Below, in pieces: positions 57,333-64,000 of a DNA stretch of 64,000 nucleotides (the first letter of the stretch is position 1; the number at the start of each line of letters is the position of its first letter). Source of the stretch: Ostrinia nubilalis (taxonomy: Eukaryota; Arthropoda; Insecta; Lepidoptera; Crambidae); contig NC_087090.1 in NCBI RefSeq assembly GCF_963855985.1, forward strand, positions 11,096,501 to 11,160,500. The letters are read 5' to 3'. The translations under genes were made by a program, and so were the position numbers. Below the pieces are notes generated by a model that saw only the letters and a program-made list of their open reading frames with translations, did not search any database and had not been told where the DNA came from.

Positions 57333-58516
57333 CATAGCTGGGCATTAACTCGTTAATCCGTTAATCGTTAATAAACGAAGTTAACATTTCTATTAACGTG
57401 TGGAACTCAGATCATAGAAAGAAATCCCTTTCTATGATCTGAGGTGTGGAACAACTCTTGCAACTGAATTTAAGACCAGTTTTCCTCAACCGATTGAGCT
57501 GAAATTTGGTATTACTTATGTAAGTACGATGACAATGCAATGCTATGGTACCATTGAGCTGGTCTGATGATGGAGTCATGAGGTGGCCATAGGAACTCCT
57601 AAATGAAACGGCGGCATCGCATCGAATTTGGGATCGTTGAATTTGTCTTTTCGAGCACTTTAGTACGAGATAATGTCCAGGGTCCTGATGATGGAGTCAG
57701 GAGGTGGCCATAGGAATTCCTAAACGAAACGGTGGAAACTTATCGAGTTTGGGTTTGCTGGATTTGTCTTTTCGAGCACTTTGGTGCTAAATTGTATTGT
57801 AATAGGGATGTTTCCTGGGTAAAAAAGCAAGAGTTTTATCAAAACTACTCGACACGTATTTTTAACTTTTTAAAACTAATGAAAATTTAAAGAGATAAAG
57901 CGTGCCAAAGTTCTAAAGTAAAGGCCCGTGACGTCAGTGAGTGCGTAAAAGTGCAGCACTTCGTGACGTCGCGCGGAACTTCAACGTCTTCAACGCCCTA
58001 TAACTTTGTAATTATTTGTTAGATTGACAATTCAAAATATACGTGTCCAATATTTTTTTATATTAAAATTGACGGACTAAAAAAATTTTTTTAGGAAACT
58101 AGCCTATTGTACCAAGGCCTGAGGCTCTGAGATTGAGATACAACTAAAAAGTGTAAAATAAAATTATAATAATTAAAAAACTTTTTTAAAAACAAGCTTT
58201 TATTCTGAAATGCAGTTGTACTAAAACAAATAAATAATTGTACTTATTCAAGCCTAGGTTCAAATAATTTCGAAAGCTTGTAGCACAAACATAAAAGAGG
58301 AATAAATTCCATGCGCGATACAAGCTTTCGAAATTATTTGAACCTTGCATACAATCATTTTTTTCGTTTTATCATGTGTTAACGGATTAACGATTAACGT
58401 TAACTTGCGTTAAATCTTTCGAAATGTAACGTTTTAACGTTTAACGAAGTTAATTTTTTTATTAACGGTTTAACGATTAACGAAGTTAACTATTTGATTA
58501 ACGGTGCCCAGCTATG
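57333..58516. mobile_element. hAT-like element with TTAACG arrays
   Basis: Inverted ends CATAGCTGGGCA / TGCCCAGCTATG. Exact 8-bp duplication TCTAGTAG at 57325-57332 and 58517-58524. Arrays of TTAACG / CGTTAAT at 57345-57400 and 58375-58505. The core (57435-58360) is a dispersed repeat also found at 18850-19510 and 2330-2480. No transposase. Confidence 0.85.
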
Positions 58517-58524
58517 TCTAGTAG

Positions 58525-59022
58525 GTAACCCATAGGCCCTGTGAATTAAAATAACAGAAACAGAATTTGAATTATTTTTATTGATAAAAAGTCTCATTTT
58601 AATTTATATTTACTGACTACATTGATTTGCTTTCTTCTACACTTTAGGCTTGAAACTAGTTACTTACCTACTAACTAACAACATAAAAAATAATTTAGTG
58701 TTACATTATTTCGTGTTTTGATGCTTGAGTACTTAGGTACCTACATACTTAAATAAAAAGTGACCCATTCGTGGTTCGTGGGTGATCAAACAGATAGGAT
58801 TGATTAAAGCTCAAAATATACAACAACTTTTCTACAGAGGTACTTACAAATTCCAACAATAAAAAAAAGATTTGAACTTCTTTCTCTTGCGCATGGGTCT
58901 GCTGGACTGGATCACACACATCGCGATAACACGAAGATTTGCGCTATCGCGACGTGTGTAGCCAAGTATTCGCGTACTTAATAAAACCTACCTACATTAT
59001 TTCGGTGCTTTTTGCATAGTAC
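58525..59022. other. no feature seen
   Basis: AT-rich, nothing recognised. Confidence 0.4.
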
Positions 59023-59024
59023 AA

Positions 59025-59145
59025 GCTTCGGCAACAGTGTTAACTATCCATTACCTGTCATGTCGTCTCGTTCTATCGCAAAGAATTACCATTTGATGAG
59101 AGCGAGAGCAAAAACGGAAATGGATAGTTAACAGTGTGCGGAAGC
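59025..59145. mobile_element. 121-bp MITE
   Basis: GCTTCGGCAACAGTGTTAAC and TATCCATTACC mirror GGTTAAC-type sequence ending GCGGAAGC; one hairpin. Confidence 0.6.
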
Positions 59146-59402
59146 GAACTGCAACGCGATTGAAATGACGTACGAAAATCCGCTTTTTGACAAATCCAAT
59201 AAGCCCTAAAACGTATACGCGGGAAAATGCCGCAGTGCGGACGTTTGCATTAGTAGGTATTACTTGGTTATAAAATCATGCGGCAGCGGTCTAACCGTAG
59301 TGCGGACTCGGCCTAAAAGCTGACAGAAATCTACTTTTACTCAAACGCAAGTCAAACGCTTCACGAACAATTGCTGTGTTCTAGTAATTTTAGTTTAAAA
59401 AA

Positions 59403-59783
59403 TAAGGTGTTCGGACTTTTAATGAAAAGTGCATAAATCTGTTCGTCTTTGTTAGCTTTACCGTTAGAACTTTACCGTGATACCGGTCTTAGATATGTCA
59501 AAAAAGGTTACAATATTTTTACTAAGAAATAATCTTGAGTGACCCTGGCTGAAAAATTAAAAACTACTAGATTTAAAAAAAAAATGGATCTGTCAACAGC
59601 ACTGGACCAGACAGAGCCCCGATTGGGCTAATTTTTAACGTCTCCAATTCATTGCCGCTTCTTCACCAGTTGCGCGCCGTTTTTCATTCCAGCTGAGGTG
59701 CAAATTCGGTATCGCGGTAAAGTAAAGAGTTAAAGACGAAATAACGGAATTAATCACTTTCCAATAAAAGTCCGAACACCTTA
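59403..59783. mobile_element. 381-bp MITE with TAAGGTGTTCGGACTTTTA termini
   Basis: TAAGGTGTTCGGACTTTTA mirrors TAAAAGTCCGAACACCTTA exactly. CTTTACCG(T/C)GATACCG motifs sit near both ends. Confidence 0.7.
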
Positions 59784-60784
59784 AGGTAAACGGCTACTAG
59801 TTCGTGATAGTACGTAAGTTCGTAAGTTTTTTTTCTAGCTCAAATAATAAGCAAATGGAATATTATTTATAAAAATTCTTCATTACTATAAAAACTCTAT
59901 TATTTAAGCTATCTAAAAAACCAAGTACCAACATTGTGGCGCCAAAAATGAGAGCAATACGAAGCTTCAAACTCTCAGAGAGCCAAAAACAGCCGTGCGG
60001 CTTGCAAAGGTTGTTCTCACCGTAAGGTTAGCGCTCCAACTTCTTAAGCTTATAAAAAGGCGAAGGAACGTCCATTTAAATAAAACTTGTAATAGTGGTT
60101 TCATGTGTTCCTTGACAATTGATTTGGCTTAGAAAAAAGTTATATGAAAACGTAGAATTCCTTTAAAATTGCGATTAATTGACTCACGAAATAGCGAACA
60201 TATAATTTTTCGGGTGTCCCCTATTTCGTGACACTACCGATTCAAGGATATTATGGATAACATTTTGATGCTTGGTTTTTAAATAATTATTTATGATAAT
60301 TTAAATGTAAGTTATGAAACAAATAATGCATTTATTTAAGTTTCTCATGACCTAAATTCGGTATATGTTTCGTTCACTAGAATTTATATGATACGAGTTT
60401 GAAGTTCACATATATGACCAATTTTAAGATAAATTAGCTTAAGTAGTACCAGCATAATTTTGGTTTTATTTCGATTTGTTTTATTTATCTTTGTTTATTT
60501 GTATTGTATCTGGGATAGATAATAGTTAATTGACACATTTTGACAATAATCCATGAATTTTACTTGGGGAATTTGGAATAATCAGTATCACGAAACAAGG
60601 AACCGTATTATTGTTACTTTTTTCCAAGTTCGTGATATGTTAATGTATGGTGTTAGGTACTTTTATGACACATACCATTAAAGAAATCGACATATTTTTT
60701 AGTTTTTAATACTTACCTACCTAAGAAATTAATTAATTACTTACTTTTTATTATGAGTTATTGGCGTATCTGGGGTTCTTTTCA
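59784..60784. repeat. TTTCGTGA-motif region
   Basis: CACGAAATAG, CCTATTTCGTGACA, GTATCACGAAACAAGGAA and TTCCAAGTTCGTGATA occur between 60190 and 60640, with counterparts CCCGAAATAGGGGACATGAG, TTCACGAAC and TTGTCACGAAACAGG at 61233-61300. Together they suggest the two ends of one array-type element around a core; termini not found. Confidence 0.4.
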
Positions 60785-61085
60785 GGAGGGGGGGGGGGCT
60801 ACCCTCACTTGAAACAGCTCCAGGGGTGGGATTATGGGGAGAAGGGGGAGGGGTGTTACAAATAACAAATCAAAATTTTACGGCTACGAAGGGGGAGGGG
60901 GGGGGGGTAAGTCCCCCTCCACATTTCTAATGGTTATATAAATATTTTCACATATCGCTAGAAATAACAAATCAATATTTCATGGGTACGAAGGGGGGGG
61001 GGGTAAAGTTCCCCCCCCCCCTACATTACTAATGGTTATATAAATATTTTCACATATTGTTAGAATTAACAAATCAAAATATTAC
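60785..61085. repeat. G-run minisatellite, ~125-bp period
   Basis: 'AACAAATCAA.ATTT.ACGGCTACGAAGGGGG', a run of about 10 Gs, 'TAATGGTTATATAAATATTTTCACATAT' repeats two to three times. One unit has a G run facing a C run (61000-61020). Confidence 0.8.
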
Positions 61086-61510
61086 TAGACACATTATTTC
61101 TTATGAATATTTCAGGTAAGTAATATCGTCAATTTCACTTAATTATTTTATTCTAAATTTTTATTATCGTTTTTCAATTTATTAAACCCTTAATCATTAT
61201 TTAAATATCCTAACTGGATGCATAAAACCTTATCCCGAAATAGGGGACATGAGTTCACGAACTTAGAAACAGAGCAAAATTTTGTCACGAAACAGGATCC
61301 AAACAAGAGGTCCGCAGAACAATTAATATAAAAAAAAGTTCAAACTATATAACTATAAATTATGTATTAACTTACTGTCAAAAGACCAAAGTTTAGCATA
61401 CAAAAGCTTTCATACTGATATCATGCTTGGTTATTTTTAAATAAAATGTTAAAGTCGTAAGAGCCTTAATATACCGAAGCAGGGGGCACTTACCTTATTT
61501 AGTGTTTTTT

Positions 61511-62486
61511 CACTGCAGACCCACGATACCCCTGGCGATACCCCTGGTGGTATCGTGGGTCTCGTTAAAGAACTACACTTCAGACCTACGATACCCCTGG
61601 GAGTAAAGCTGACAAACGAGGACGGCGCGGGCGCGGCGCGCGGGGAGGGGGGCACATCGCGCGCACAGTGTTGTTTGTGCAATACCTCTATCAATTCTAA
61701 ATTGATTTCATTGAACATGCAATAAAATTTATATCGTTCAAAATAAAAATAAAATAACAACAATTCATACCTACATACTCGTATGATGATTAATTAGTAT
61801 CAGGTAAAGTACCAGGGCAACATAACCATATAGGAGCTATTTTGTGAATACATAATTTATTTCTCGGGTCAACCAAGAAGAATTTGATAATAGCTCCTAT
61901 AAGGATATGATACCCTGGTACCTTTTATTTACCGCAGTAAATTCCTTTTTTTCCCCACTGCTCAACTAGACTGCTCAACTGCGCAACTGTTCAATTAAAA
62001 TATAGCCTAAATTTAATATTAGGTGAATAAAAAAAATATAAATTATTGATAATATCTCTTTTTTTCCCAAGGGCAAACTAATCATGTGAATCATTGTCGC
62101 ACACAACGTGGTAGATGAAATTATCTTTTTATCACATCAAATAACATAGATTAAAGTACCAGGACAAAAAATAAATACATAATTATAGTCAAAAAGTTAA
62201 TTTATAAGTGCTATTAATTAATTATTCGTTGTATGTAGATATGAATTGTTGTTATTTTATTTTTATTTTGAACGATATACATTTTATTGCATGTTCAATG
62301 AAATCAATTTAGAATTGATAGAGGTATTGCACAAACAACACTGTGCGCGCGATGTGCCCCCCTCCCCGCGCGCCGCGCCCGCGCCGTCCTCGTTTGTCAG
62401 CTTTACTCCCAGGGGTATCGTAGGTCTGAAGTGTAGTTCTTTAACGAGACCCACGATACCACCAGGGGTATCGTGGGTCTGCAGTG
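61511..62486. mobile_element. foldback, CACTGCAGACCCACGATACC termini, ~260-bp arms
   Basis: 61511-61775 mirrors 62238-62486 almost exactly, including the GC-rich part (CGCGGGGAGGGGGGCACATC) and AAATTGATTTCATTGAACATGC. Repeats of CC(C/T)ACGATACCCCTGG occur near both ends. The core includes a second hairpin at 61800-61930 (GGTA.AGTACCAGGG / CCCTGGTACC). Confidence 0.8.
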
Positions 62487-62637
62487 TATTTTTTCACTAT
62501 CCACAGCAATGTTCGTGAGGGAGTTTGACTTGAGTTTGAGAAAAAGTAGCTTTCTTTCAGCTTTTACACAAAGAAGCAACAGTTGCATTTTGTTTTCGTT
62601 TGAACTAGCTGTCAAAGCGACACCGCAATACGAATAT

Positions 62638-62805
62638 AGCTGACCCACGCTGAACTGTCCCACCAAACTCAATGACAGGGGGGCGCTACCATCGTTCAAC
62701 TATATGGTTTCCAACATGGCAAAAATCGGAACCAGCGATCCGGTATTGACGGTGGCGCCCCACTGTCAATGTCATGCACAGGACAGTTCAGTATTTTGGA
62801 ACTAT
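62638..62805. mobile_element. MITE with ACTGAACTGTCC termini, compact copy
   Basis: CGCTGAACTGTCCCACCAAA mirrors the right end ACAGGACAGTTCAGT. It is an inverted relative of 43355-43745 and 28976-29140. Confidence 0.75.
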
Positions 62806-64000
62806 ATGTGAATAATTTCGTTCGTCGTCTAGTCGCGTTGTAGTTGAAAATATTTAGCGCAATCGGGGCCCAGGGGTGATTTACTGTTTGTACTCCGAAT
62901 GACTGTCGTGACTATACCGATCAAAATGGCGCAAATATTTGTACGCGCAACTTTAGGGCCCTGTCACTTTTTTATTTGTAGAGATATTTTCATGATTCTT
63001 TCACAATTATTATTAGTTTTATTTACATTTTCAAGTTTTATGAAAAGAAAAAAATTGGAAACTTGTCCATTGCACATCAGCTAGAATGAAATTGGAGCGC
63101 GAGTCGCGCGCGACTGGAGATGAAACGCGAATGAATAGACAATTTGACACCATTCCCCAACAATTCGAAATCACACCTAAAAAGGACACTTCATTCTGGT
63201 TCTTCATTTTAAATTGTCTATAAATTACGAATACGTGAATCCTGTCTTATTAAAAGTTCTTGAGTCGTAACTGCATACAACTGATGAACTGATGCGCGAG
63301 CATGCGTCGGAAGCCGGTCGGCTTCGAGCGTATTCCAGCGGATACGCGCGTTCCACCGCATTTTTGGCCGAACGGACGCTGCGCTGCGCGCCGACTTGCA
63401 CCGGTCAATGTGAATCCTGCCTTAACGTATAAGATCACCCTCGAATCAATGGGTCTGTATTTCACCAAACTGAGTTATGCAAAAAGACAGTAGGATCGAC
63501 TAATGTACCTAGTCAAAAAGACTTTCTAGGATTTCTATTGGTCAAAGTGTTAATGTTCGACGATTTTACTTAACAAGTACTAAATAAATAAGTTCGGCAG
63601 TAAATTAACTCAAATTAAAAATTAGACTAATAGCTATCGATATACTTATTCGATACTGATGTAACCTAAGTGCCTAAGGTTATAGTACCTAATCGGTACA
63701 AGTATCATAATTATTGATACCAATGGGATGTAGTATCATTTTACTTCGACGTAAATACGAGTGAGTACTTATTCCAAGCCTAAATTGTACAGTTGAATAA
63801 TTAATTAGGTATTATAATTATTATAGATAGACAGATAATTAATACAGAGTAACTTTTAAATTTGTTGACAACTTACATTACCATTCATGATTTTCATGAA
63901 GCATCCAAATAATTCTTATTAATTCGTCTATTTACGCCCTTAGGCTAAGCCCTTATAGTGGTTTATTTTATCTAGGGTTTCTGCCTAAAGGTGGACGGAC
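62806..64000. other. no gene recognised
   Basis: A GC-rich patch at 63290-63420 holds near-repeats (GTGAATCCTGYCTTA at about 63236 and 63410). ORFs up to 72 codons there have no family likeness. The rest is AT-rich. Confidence 0.4.

Overview
The window is a transposon-packed stretch of an animal nuclear genome, most likely a moth or butterfly (Lepidoptera). The coding exons are short, intron-split and insect-like. The repeats include several copies of the Lep1-type Helitron, whose reading has the recurring end '...GGGCGAAGCCGCGGGC...CTAGT', and tRNA-headed SINEs. No bacterial or organellar features were seen.

Three genes can be assembled by joining exons at GT/AG junctions with matching phase. 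(1) The 3' end of a carnitine O-acetyltransferase (CrAT) gene lies on the + strand at 4614-6358. It has the last three exons and a C-terminal SKL peroxisomal signal. (2) A complete Rab14 small GTPase gene lies on the - strand, with coding exons 28352-28247, 16005-15825, 14564-14382 and 13501-13330 (213 residues). (3) A complete NDUFS6 gene (complex I 13 kDa-A subunit, 121 residues) lies on the + strand, with exons 29302-29424, 41137-41313 and 45313-45378. Rab14 and NDUFS6 are head to head and share about 0.4 kb of promoter DNA at about 28.9-29.3 kb.

Nearly all the rest is mobile DNA, often nested. 1-4.6 kb: SINE split by a 655-bp element, then a 3.2-kb foldback. 6.5-12.9 kb: paired Helitrons, foldbacks and a three-deep nest with a dead Tc1 element at its centre. 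13-15.3 kb: small elements in the Rab14 3' UTR and introns. 16-27.6 kb (Rab14 intron 1): double palindrome, two adjoining long inverted repeats, Helitrons and two TTAA-flanked piggyBac-like elements. 29.4-41.1 kb (NDUFS6 intron 1): dead jockey-type LINE piece, and a recent 7.9-kb LTR retroelement with identical 288-bp LTRs and no visible gag or pol, inside a small foldback. 41.4-45.2 kb (NDUFS6 intron 2): foldback holding G-run minisatellites, a hAT-like element and a perfect 149-bp-arm hairpin. 45.7-64 kb: no gene recognised; further foldbacks, hAT-like elements and LINE remnants.

The most striking pattern is a set of elements whose ends are built from short degenerate or palindromic motifs in many copies. 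Each element uses its own motif: CCGGATA, TTAACG, CGCCGCCG, GATATATATC, GGTTACGGATAT, GGGACA..TGTCCC, CGACCCCTGCGACA, and others. Four carry clean 8-bp target-site duplications and hAT-like termini; two are TTAA-flanked. One (50955-54345) is backed by an empty copy of its target elsewhere in the window (227-234). All similarity statements are by eye.
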